Of a DNA stretch of 64,000 nt, positions 10,195 to 22,100 are shown piece after piece. The stretch covers positions 38,733,380-38,797,379 of the forward strand of contig OX463848.1 of NCBI GenBank assembly GCA_949825065.1, read 5' to 3'. Source of the DNA: Odontocerum albicorne. Lineage: Eukaryota; Arthropoda; Insecta; Trichoptera; Odontoceridae. Position 1 is the first letter of the stretch. Every line of letters starts with the position of its first letter. The notes beneath the pieces were generated by a model that did not search any database, was not told where the DNA came from, and worked only from the letters and a program-made list of their open reading frames with translations. The position numbers and the translations under genes were made by a program.

Positions 10195-13100
10195 CTAAAA
10201 AAAATATCAAGGAATTAGAGAAAGTTTAAAAATGAATTTTCCAGCATTTGTTAACAATCTGATTAGAACAGATCAATTATAACAATTATACCTTTTTCAA
10301 ATCAACTAAATTTTTTTTAAATAAAAGGCCCAAAAGATACTTTGCGAGTATTGTTACTTTTGAAGGAACCGTGGAGTAAAAATATATATTGACATTAGGT
10401 CTACTTTATATAGAAGCTAAAGAAAGATACCAAACCCCTTTGTGATTAAATTAGGTCTACTTTATATAGAAGCTAAAGAAAGATACCAAACCCCTTTGTG
10501 ATTAAATTAGGTCTACTTTATATAGAAGCTAAAGAAAGATACCAAACCCCTTTGTGATTAAATTAGGTCTACTTTATATAGAAGCTAAAGAAAGATACCA
10601 AACCCCTTTGTGATTAAAATTTATTGAATTGAAAAAAATGGTTGTTAGCTTTTTTTAATAAATTAAAATTCAATCAACTCTCTTTAAACAACTATACTCA
10701 AGAAAATGTAGCATGGTCCCTGTGACGTTTGAAATGTAATGTCTCAAAGGGGTGGGGTAAAATAGTTTTTTTTTACAAACCAAATCATTTTTTTTNNNNN
10801 NNNNNNNNNNNNNNNNNNNNNNNNNNNNNNNNNNNNNNNNNNNNNNNNNNNNNNNNNNNNNNNNNNNNNNNNNNNNNNNNNNNNNNNNNNNNNNNNNNNN
10901 NNNNNNNNNNNNNNNNNNNNNNNNNNNNNNNNNNNNNNNNNNNNNNNNNNNNNNNNNNNNNNNNNNNNNNNNNNNNNNNNNNNNNNNNNNNNNNNAGGAG
11001 GCATTGAATTGTCACGAAGTAATTTGAATGTCCTCTTTTGAGCCCTTTCTCCTTCACACTTTTGATCTGATTCATCCTCATCGAGACATTTATTCTCCTT
11101 TTCATCATAAAATAGTGTCATCTGGACAGCTTAACACTGTCACCTTCAGATCATGGTTGTCATCATCCTCCGTGCATTGATAGAACAAATTACAATATTT
11201 AGGATGACGCCTAAATCCCTGTTGGACAAACGATAGCTATTTGGTCCCCTTCTAATTCACCCACTGGACATTTCTTTGTTGTCATTTCAGTTGTTCCTTC
11301 GGTTGTACTTTCAGTTGTTCCTTCGGTTGTACTTTCAGTTGTTCCTTCAGTTGTACTTTCAGTTGTTCCTTCGGTTGTACTTTCAGTGGTTCCTTCTGTT
11401 GTACTTTCAGTTGTTCCTTCTGTTGTCCCTTCAGTTGTTGTAGTACCATCAGTTGTTGTAGTACCCTCAGTGGTTGTAGTACCCTCAGTTGTAGTACTTT
11501 CTGTTGTGTAGAACCTTCAGTTGTAGTTGTGCTTTCGGTGGTTGTTGTAGTGCCTTCAGTTGTTGTAGTGCCTTCAGTTGTTGTGGTGCCTTCAGTTGTG
11601 GTGCCTTCAGTTGTGGTGCCTTCAGTTGTGGTGCCTTCAGTTGTTGTGGTGCCTTCAGTTGTTGTGGTGCCTTCAGTTGTTGTGGTACCTTCAGTTGTGT
11701 CGTAGTACCTTCAGTGGTTGTTGTAGTGCCTTCTGTTGTAGTTGTGGTACCTTCAGTTGTTGTAGTGCCTTCAGTTGTTGTAGTTGTGCCTTCAGTTGTT
11801 GTAGTTGTGCCTTCAGTTGTCGTAGTTGTGCCTTCAGTTGTCGTAGTTGTGCCTTCTGTTGTTGTAGTTGTGCCTTCTGTTGTTGTAGTGTGCCTTCAGT
11901 TGTCGTGGTTGTGCCTTCAGTTGTTGTAGTTGTGCCTTCTGTTGTTGTAGTTGTACCTTCTGTTGTTGTTGTTGTGCCTTCAGTTGTTGTTGTAGTACCC
12001 TCAGTTGTTGTTGTGAGTACCTTCAGTTGTTGTTGTAGTACCTTCTGTTGTTTGTAGTAGTACCCTCAGTTGTTGTAGTAGCACCCTCCGTTGGTTGTTG
12101 TACCTTCAGTTGTTGTTGTTGTCGTAGTACCTTCTGTTGTTGTTGTAGTACTCTCAGTTGTTGTTGTGCCTCTGTTGTTGTTGTCGTAGTACCTTCTGTT
12201 GTTGTTGTAGTACCTTCAGTTGTTGTAGTACCTTCAGTTGTTGTAGTACCTTCAGTTGTTGTAGTACCTTCAGTTGTTGTTGTAGTACCTTCAGTTGTCG
12301 TTGTGCCTTCAGTTGTAGTTGTTTGTTCAGTTGTTGGCTTAGACGTAGGTTCTACGGCTTTTGAACAATCACGAGCTGGATAAACAGATTCCTCATTATT
12401 GCAAGTGTCTAATGACGGATCCCAAATTGTGCCTTCACCGCAGTCAAAGTGATATACAGAATATCGTTCTCCTTTATCACCATCCCAATCCACACACCTG
12501 TAGAATTTTTTGCAATCTGTTGGATGTGGGAAGAATCCAGCGTGGGGGCATGATATTGTGTTGTTTTGTGGTTTATCACAGGATGAATCATTTTTGTTGC
12601 TCTCTGTTGTTGATTTTTCAGTAGTCGTTGTAGTCGATGATGATGAACTTGATGTGGTCGAAGATGTTGAGCTGGAAGAATGTGACTCAGAACTTGATTC
12701 TTGTGATCCACCGGAACGACAACGCCCTTCTACTGCCCATTCATGATTGCAAGTGGTTGTCTCTTCATCCCAGACTGTTCCTTCACCGCAATCAAAATCG
12801 TATCTAGTGTATCCTCCTTTATCATCAGATACACATCTGTAAAACTTCTTACAATTAGTTTCGTGAGCGTGGAAACCCTCGGAAGTACATTCATCTGATG
12901 AAGCAGATGAATCATCTGTATTGTCCTCCTCACTTTCTTCACCGACATCTTCTGTAGTAGTTGTGCTAGAAGTACTGGCTTCAGATGAAGTCGATGATGA
13001 TGATTCAGTCTGAGATGATCCTGAACCTTTCCCACAAGACTTCACATTGTAGTCATGATTACATGTCTGCGCCTCATCATCCCAAGCAGTGCCATCCCCA

Positions 13101-16100
13101 CAAGTAAAGTCATATTTTGTATACCCACCATTGCCATTATCTACACATCTATAGAATTGTTTGCAATCATTTTCAACACTGTAAAATCCTTCCTTTGTAC
13201 ATTTTCCACTTGATGAACTGGATTGAGTTGAAGACGTTGAGCTTGATTCTTCATTGCGTTCGGTAGTAGAAGAACAATTCTTATCTGGTTTTTGTTCTTG
13301 TGAAGATTCTGTGGTTGTAGTTGAACTACCATTACTTTCACTATTTGAAGGCTTCCCATCCCCTCCGCAATTTTGAACGTTTGCTTCATGATCACAAGTC
13401 TGCGACTCTTGATCCCATGCAGTGCCATCTCCGCATGTGAAGTCATATTTTGTATATCCACCATTGCCATTATCTACACATCTATAGAATTGTTTACAGT
13501 TATTTTTAACACCATAAAATCCTTCCTTTGTACAATTTCCATCTGAAGAACTAGTTTGAGATTGAGATGTTGAGCTAGACTGTTCTGATTTTTGTGTAGT
13601 TGAAGAACTTTCTTCTGAGGGCTGTTCTGAAGAAGATGACTCATTATCAACTTCATTTTCATTACTTGATGGTTTTTGACTTCTACCACAATTTTTAACG
13701 TTTCCTTCATGATCGCAAGTCTGCGTCTCTTGATCAAATACTGTACCATCCCCACAAGTAAAGTCATATTTTGTATATCCACCATTGCCATTATCTACAC
13801 ATCTATAGAATTGTTTACAATCATTTTCAACACCATAAAATCCTTCCTTTGTACATTTTCCACTTGATGAACTGGATTGAGTTGAAGACGTTGAGCTTGA
13901 TTCTTCATTGCGTTCGGTAGTAGAAGAACAATTCTTATCTGGTTTTTGTTCTTGTGAAGATTCTGTGGTTGTAGTTGAACTACCATTACTTTCACTACTT
14001 GAAGGCTTCCCATCCCCTCCGCAATTTTGAACGTTTGCTTCATGATCACAAGTCTGCGACTCTTGATCCCATGCAGTGCCATCTCCGCATGTAAAGTCAT
14101 ATTTTGTATATCCACCATTGCCATTATCTACACATCTATAGAATTGTTTACAGTTATTTTTAACACCATAAAATCCTTCCTTTGTACAATTTCCATCTGA
14201 AGAACTAGTTTGGGATTGAGATGTTGAGCTAGACTGTTCTGATTTTTGTGTAGTTGAAGAACTTTCTTCTGAGGGCTGTTCTGAAGAAGATGACTCATTA
14301 TCAACTTCATTTTCATTACTTGATGGTTTTTGACTTCTACCACAATTTTTAACGTTTCCTTCATGATCGCAAGTCTGCGTCTCTTGATCAAATACTGTAC
14401 CATCCCCACAAGTAAAGTCATATTTTGTATACCCACCATTGCCATTATCTACACATCTATAGAATTGTTTACAATCATTTTCAACACTGTAAAATCCTTC
14501 CTTTGTACATTTTCCACTTGATGAACTGGATTGAGTTGAAGACTTTGAGCTTGATTCTTCATTGCGTTCGGTAGTAGAAGAACAATTCTTATCTGGTTTT
14601 TGTTCTTGTGAAGATTCTGTGGTTGTAGTTGAACTACCATTACTTTCACTATTTGAAGGCTTCCCATCCCCTCCGCAATTTTGAACGTTTGCTTCATGAT
14701 CACAAGTCTGCGACTCTTGATCCCATGCAGTGCCATCTCCGCATGTAAAGTCATATTTTGTATATCCACCATTGCCATTATCTACACATCTATAGAATTG
14801 TTTACAGTTATTTTTAACACCATAAAATCCTTCCTTTGTACAATTTCCACCTGAAGAACTAGTTTGGGATTGAGTTGTTGAGCTAGACTGTTCTGATTTT
14901 TGTGTAGTTGAAGAACTTTCTTCTGAGGGCTGTTCTGAAGAAGATGACTCATTATCAACTTCATTTTCATTATTTGAAGGGTTTTCACTTCGACCACAAC
15001 TTTTAATATTTCCTTCATGATCACATGTCTGCGTCTCTTGATTAAATACTGTACCATCCCCACAAGTAAAGTCATATTTTGTATATCCACCATTGCCATT
15101 ATCTACACATCTGTAGAATTGTTTGCAGTTATTTTCAACACCATAAAATCCTTCCTTTGTACATTTTCCACCTGAAGAACTGGATTGGGATTGAGTTGTT
15201 GAGCTAGATTGTTCTGATTTTTGTGTAGTTGAAGAACTTTCCTCTGGCGGTTGTTCTGAAGACGGTGATTTATTGTCAACTTCATTTTCATTACTTGATG
15301 GTTTTTGACTTCTACCACAATTTTTATTGTTTCCTTCATGATCACAAGTCTGCGTCTCTTGATCAAATACTGTACCATCCCCACAAGTAAAGTCATATTT
15401 TGTATACCCACCATTGCCATTATCTACACATCTATAGAATTGTTTGCAATCATTTTCAACACCATAAAATCCTTCTGATGTGCATTTTCCATCTGAAGAA
15501 CTAGATTGAGATTGAGTTGTTGAGCTGGATTGTTCTGATCTTTGTGTAGTTGAAGAAGTTCCTTCTGATGATTGTTGTGAAGATGTTGTACTTGATTTCT
15601 CTGTTGTTGAAGAACTCTCCTTTGATGGTTTATGTTTTTGAGAAGATTGTTGCGAGGAGGATGATCCACAACTCTTAGTATCATGATTACATACAAGTTG
15701 TTCTTGATCCCAGATAGTGCCATCTCCACAAGCAAAATCATATTTTGTGTAGCCACCATTCCCATTATCTACACATCTATAGAACTTTTTGCAGTCATTT
15801 GGATCACCATAAAATCCTTCTGATTCACATTTACCAGAGTTTCCATTTGAAGCGGGTTTTGCAGTGGTTGTGTCTTTGTTTAAGGAGGCTGTAGTTGTTG
15901 AAGATGTTGTAGATGCAGTAGATGCGGTAGAAGATTCTTGTTCTTTAGGTTTTTCCGCTGTTGATGATTGTTGGTTGCTTGAATCAGTTTCTTTTTGGGT
16001 ATTTTTGTTTTCACAATTATTTTTTTCATCATCATCTCTATTACAAGTTTGTAATTCTTGATCCCAGACTGTACCATCAGCACAAGTGAAATCATATTTA

Positions 16101-19100
16101 GTATATCCTCCTTCACCATTTTCCACACATCTGTAAAACTTTTTACAATGTCCGTAAAATCCTTCAGATGAGCATTCACCAGATGCGTGAGATTGTTGAG
16201 AACTGCTTTGTTGGGAAGAGCTCGTTTGCGGTGGCGATTGAGTTGATTCCTCTTTATTAGATGCTCCAGAACTATTTGAAGAGCTGCTCGAGTTTGTTTG
16301 TTGAGATTCAGAGCTGCTTGAACTAGAGCTGCTTGAACCAGAGCTACTAGAACTAGAGCTGTTTTTAGAATTAGAGCTACTGGATCCAGAGTGACTAGAA
16401 CCAGAGTTATTAGAATCAGAACTAGATTGTGAATGTTGAGGTCCAGAATTATTTGATCCTGAAGAACTTGATTGTGAAGAAGAAATGGAACCAAGCTTGC
16501 AAGATTTAACTGTCCATTCATGGTCACAGCCTTCAATTTTTTGATTCCATACTGTACCTTCTCCACAGCTAAACTCATGTTTGGTATATCCACCTTTTCC
16601 ATTATCTACACACCTGTAAAACTTTTTGCAATTCTTTGTATCACCCATGAACCCATCTTTAGTGCATTTAGCATTTGATGAGTGTTGGGATTGGGATTGT
16701 TGCTCTTTATTATTTTGATTCGAGCTTTGAGAAGGTTGTGATTCTTTGTTTCCACTACCATTTGAACTTTGACTGTTTTGTGATTGTTGATTGTTTGAAG
16801 AGCTTTGACTGTTTTGTGATTGTTGATTGTTTGAAGAGCTTTGACTGTTTTGTGACTGTTGATTATTAGAAGAGCCCTGACTACTTTGAGACTGCCCACT
16901 GTTTGACGAATTTTGGTTACTTTGTGTTTCTTTTTCTTTTGAAGAACTCTGACCACTTTGTGATTGTTGTCCACTAGAACCTTGTGAACTTTGTGAATGT
17001 GAACTTTGATTGCTGGAGGAACTTCCTTGATTTTGCTGAGAAGATTGATTTGAATTTTGTTGGTTAGAACTTCCCTGATTATTGTTGTTTTGTGGCTTTC
17101 CACCGTTTCTGCAAGTTTTAACATCTTTTTCATGGTTGCACCCTTCAATTTTTTGATCCCATGCAGTTCCATCTCCACATGTAAACTCATATTTTGTATA
17201 ATGGCCGCTTCCATTATCTACGCAATGATAAAACTTCTTGCAGTTTCTAGAATCACCCATAAAACCACTTTTTGTGCATTGATCATTTCCATTTGACTGT
17301 TGAGAGTTCTGATTTTGAGAAGACTGGTTGTTCGATGTCTGTCCACTATTAGAATTTTGATTATTTGAATTCTTATTTCCTGATTGCTGATTGTTTGAGC
17401 TTTGATTTTGGGAACTTTGATTATTAGAATTTTGGTTACTTGAGTTTTGATTATTTGATGTTTGACTGTTGGAATTTTGATTTTGAGAATGCTGATTTCC
17501 TGAATTTGAGTTTTGACTTGAGCTTTGAGTACTATGACTTTCAGAAGTACTACTAGAACTATGACTTTCTGAACTTGAAGTTGTAGATGATGATGAGCTG
17601 CTTTGAGAGCTGCTAGACTGAGAAGAATGGCTTTCTGAATGACTGCTTTGTGAGTTAGATTTGTTGCTATCAGAGATTTGTTCATTTGCTTTAGTGTCTC
17701 CACATTTTTTATTCTTTGTAGCCCAGGCGTGATTACACCCTTGTATTTCTTGATCCCAAACAGTGTTTTTAGAACAAGAAAATTCATATTTAGTGTAGCC
17801 ACCAACACCATTAGAAACACATCTGTAAAACTTGTTACAATTTTTACTATCGGCCATAAAACCGTCTGTAACACATTTGTCAGCGTTTGCTTGTGATTTT
17901 TGGTCATTGTTAATTGGTGTTCGTGTAGCTTTTGGTGTTGTGGATTCATATCGTTGCCAAGGTGTTGAACTTGTTTGTTTTTGTTTTAATGGTGCTTTTG
18001 TTAAACTAATAGGACTTATAGTAGTTGTGGTACTTGGAGATGTAGCTCTAGTAGATGGTGCTCTGGTAGACGGAGCCCTAGTAGATGGAGCTCTGGTAGA
18101 GGGAGGACTCTTGGGGGTGCTAGAGGAGCTCTGATAATTGTTTTTGTTATAACCATAGCTGTTATCGATTTCATTTTCATTTTCAGAAACAGAGGTTTGT
18201 AGAGCGCCACATTCCTTCCGACTGCTTGCTGCAGGGTGATTACAGACTCCAGTTGCAGGATCGAAAACGGTTCCTGGACCACATTGGAACTGAAACAAAA
18301 TATTAAAGTTGTAAGTAAATTACAGTAAAAGTCCGTTAATTAAAATAACGATAATTCGTATTTTTCGCCATTTTATACTTTTCGTAATCAATTCTACTGT
18401 GAATTCGAAAAACCGAGTGTTTCATAATTCGTAATATTTTTTCGCAAAACTATTTACACTTTTTTTTTTTTTTTTTTTTACCTGGCAAGTATATTGCCAT
18501 GTGTCAATCTCTTCCAACCAATTAGAAAGATGTTTTAATAGGCCCTAAGTGAAAACCAGACTGGAATCCTATTAAAAAAAATCTGGGTTCCAGCGGGAAT
18601 CTAACCCGCAACCTCCGGATCGGCAGACAAATGTCTTACCACCAGGCCACGGAGGTCGTTTTAGTAATTCAGGCCACACATTCTAATAATTCGAAATTGT
18701 TGTGGCTTACATTTCAATAATTGGAAATAAGAAGTCTTGCATTATTTGTAGGAGGTGCAAAAATACTTATATAGCAAACCCATCACATCGTTAAGGCCTC
18801 GGCCACACAGGTAGGAGCCTCGCTTGGTGCTTAGAGCTACGCTGCGAGCTAGGTGACATATCCTAGCGAACCAATGCACCCCATACTATCGCAATGGCTA
18901 CACTGCATTATTATATTCACCTAGTATATTAGTCTATTATAGTCACCTAGTTGACTATTATAGTCACCTAGTTTATTAGTCACGTAGCACCTAGCGAAGC
19001 ACTGTGGTGTGGCCTTAGCCTAAATGTTTGTCAAAACTATGATTTTGTGGTAGATTAGATTGTAGTCAAGTAAGTGCATGTCAAAACATAAACAATCTTA

Positions 19101-22100
19101 AATACTCGTATGTACGATTTTTTAACCCAAACAAGGTTTTCTTTTCGTATAAATTATTACGTATTTTTAAGTTTTTTTTATTTTATCTTGAATAATTTCA
19201 CGACTTTGAACATTCATTATTAAAAAACTTGAATCTTCTCCCTGGCTCCATCCCAACTCATTGTCTGCGAAGACTGTTGGGGTCAGCTCTCCTCGTCCTC
19301 AGGTTGTATGCTGTTCTGTCCCGGACTACGTCCCCCAGGCCGTGCCTCTGCATCAGGTTATCTTTTTGCACCACCCATGAATTCTTTGGTCTTCCTCTGG
19401 TTGTTATTCGAGGAAGATCCATGGAGATTGCCTGGTTCACAATGTGATCGGGTGCTCTGCGTCCAACGTGCCCATACCATCTCAATCGCCTCTCCTCCAT
19501 CTTGCTGTTGATGTCTGTAACACCTAGGCTTCCACGAATGCGTGAGTTTTTTATTTTGTCTTTTAGGGACACACCAGCTGACCATCTTAGCATACGCATT
19601 TCAGCAGTTTTTAGTTGCCTAGAGTAAGAGTTATATTCAAAAACTTGAATGGTAGATTATAATATCAAGTGCGCGACCAAATAAAAACCAGTGACATCAT
19701 CATATTTATAAACATAAATTAACAATGTCAAAATCAATTCGTCTGCATTTGAAATGTGGTGCTGGAGAAGGATGTAACAAAATCCATAGACAACAAGGTG
19801 AACTATTCCTCCATTCTCGAAGAACTGAGAATCACCGACAGATTCTCGACAATATGCTTTCGGTGAATCCTCCGATTCTTTGAGCTTTGAGCATGTGGCC
19901 AAGGAGACAGTTCGGAGAGGTTTGTGATTACTGGAGGCATGGAAGGACGACGCACAAGAGGAAGAATTCCAATGCATCGGACTAACCAAGTGAGAGACGC
20001 AACTGGACTACCCTTAAAATTTGCCCTTCGAGCCACGGAGTGCAGGAATGGATGGAGAGGAATCGTCGCTATCATGAGAGTCACGATGATCAGTCAGGAG
20101 CTACACGATAAGATGATGTTTTATGGTAATTCTTACGTGTTACCTGCCCATGATGGTACGTTTTTTTTAAATATATTTTACCATTAAATATGTTATTATG
20201 CCTCAATATTGTGGAAATACAATATGTTGACGAATCTTTACTTTACTTACAGTACCCGGCTGTAAGTAATACACATCGGGCTTAAGAAAGAGGCTGTCGG
20301 CCATAATCGGCTAACTTCGGCCTTGTAGAACGTATAGACTTATTGAGAAAAAAAAATTGCCGATATTTCGGTTAAATTTTTAGTAAAAATAGCAGAGCCG
20401 ATATATCGGCTTCTGTGAATTAAAAGGTTTAAAGAGTGTTTACAACAGCAAAATAAATAATCTTACCCTGAATGTGTAGAAATTGCCAGTCCCACTCGGC
20501 ACACACCTATAGAAGACAGCGCAATCTTGCGGGTCTCCAAAGAACCCCTCGGAGGTGCACCGGAACTGCGTGGACTGCAAGCGGGGCTCCGCGTTTCTCC
20601 AATTGCTGTACAGCGCGCGCTCTCGGCCCAATCGGGTCCCGAATTCGGAGTATTGCTCTGAGGTCATGTCTGAAAGGAAGGTGAAACCTTGTTTAATTAA
20701 TACATACATAACATCACGTCATGTCTCTTTTGGAGTAGATAGAAAGGACAAATATCTACGCCTTTCTAACTATGCACACAACTCTCGCCTCTTTCACATC
20801 CATTCATCTCATCAAATATACTCTCCTATTTGTCATATTTTCTACCTTCCCCCTAGTTTAAATTTCTTATTTCATTTTATTTCAACAGTCAAATAACCTT
20901 TTTGAAACAAAATATTAAAAAAAACAACAACAAATAAAATGGTATAAGACAGACAACACAAGAAAGCGAACCTATACAATGCAATAAATTCATCCCGGTA
21001 AGAACAACTTCCTCCCTTGACTCCTATAGGTAGTCAAAGTCATATGAAAATACATACAATGCCCATATTGATTACCAGTCATGTTATGCAAGAGTTGTAC
21101 AAATAATTAAATGCAACCAGTTCACTGTGGAACAAAACATTTTGCCGAGTGGGCCTACAAGGAACGTATAACATGTCAAGCTGAGTTATACTTGAGAAAA
21201 TGTAGCATGGTCCCTGTGACATTTGAAATGTCATGTCTCAAAGGGATGGGGTGAAATCGTTTTGTGTTACAAATCGAATCGTTTTTTTATAAATCTAAAA
21301 ATTATTTTTCTCTTAACTGACGTTTTAATTCCTAATTTTCATTATACTGACTTTCTAATGTATTGTATGATTTGTATTATCTTTAAATAGGCCAAGATTC
21401 ACTATGAATTAATACTAATTACGAACATTTAATTTAAGGTATAAAAAAAACGAAAATCCAATTATCATATACCCCATCCCTAGCCAATGCAGACTAACGT
21501 AGTGACTTTTGACAAATGTCACCAAATATTATTTGATTTTAACAAACTGCCACATTTTTGCTAATTTGTATCAAGATGTATTCATTTGTCATTATTGTTA
21601 GTTTTATGTAATGTATTTACCTAAATAACTTGCTATTTATTAGAATCGAGACTTATATTAAAGTTGATAAAATAATTAAAATTACTGAACGTCGTTACAT
21701 GGTTGTATTGGGGCAAATTTGTGAACTGTCACAGGGACCATGCTACATTTTCTCAAGTATAGTTCCAGACTATTCAAATACGAGATGACAATCTTAAATA
21801 TTGTTGTAAGGTCAAATATTTGTATTCTATCTGACACGGTTGTAGAACTCACACTTTCAACAATGGACCATATACCAACTCAGTTATTGGAATCTTTAAT
21901 TTAAAGTTCATAAATCATTAAAATCTTCGCTGTGTTATTTTTTTCCAAAATTGATATCGTAGTGGGTTGACCATATAATCAATTGGGATCCAAAATTGTT
22001 CTTACCAGAGAAATATATTCCAGTTTAGAAAAATCAGTCATCATTATCAAATCTCAACAAAGCCCAGTCTAGACAATGCCGAAGATGTTATTTTGTCTAT

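Noticed and set aside
10729..11121. Open frames running through the N gap
   Set aside because: Undetermined bases keep the frame open artificially; only the right-hand part of one frame (KCLDEDESDQKCEGE) is real mucin sequence.
11504..12383. Plus-strand frames rich in Val-Val-Pro-Ser or Cys-Ser-Phe-Ser
   Set aside because: They are the antisense of the mucin's Glu-Gly-Thr repeats.
12409..18282. Many 100-240 codon frames on both strands across the mucin exon
   Set aside because: Alternative-frame shadows of the 2,000-codon CBM14 frame; their 654-bp recurrence simply mirrors the cassettes.
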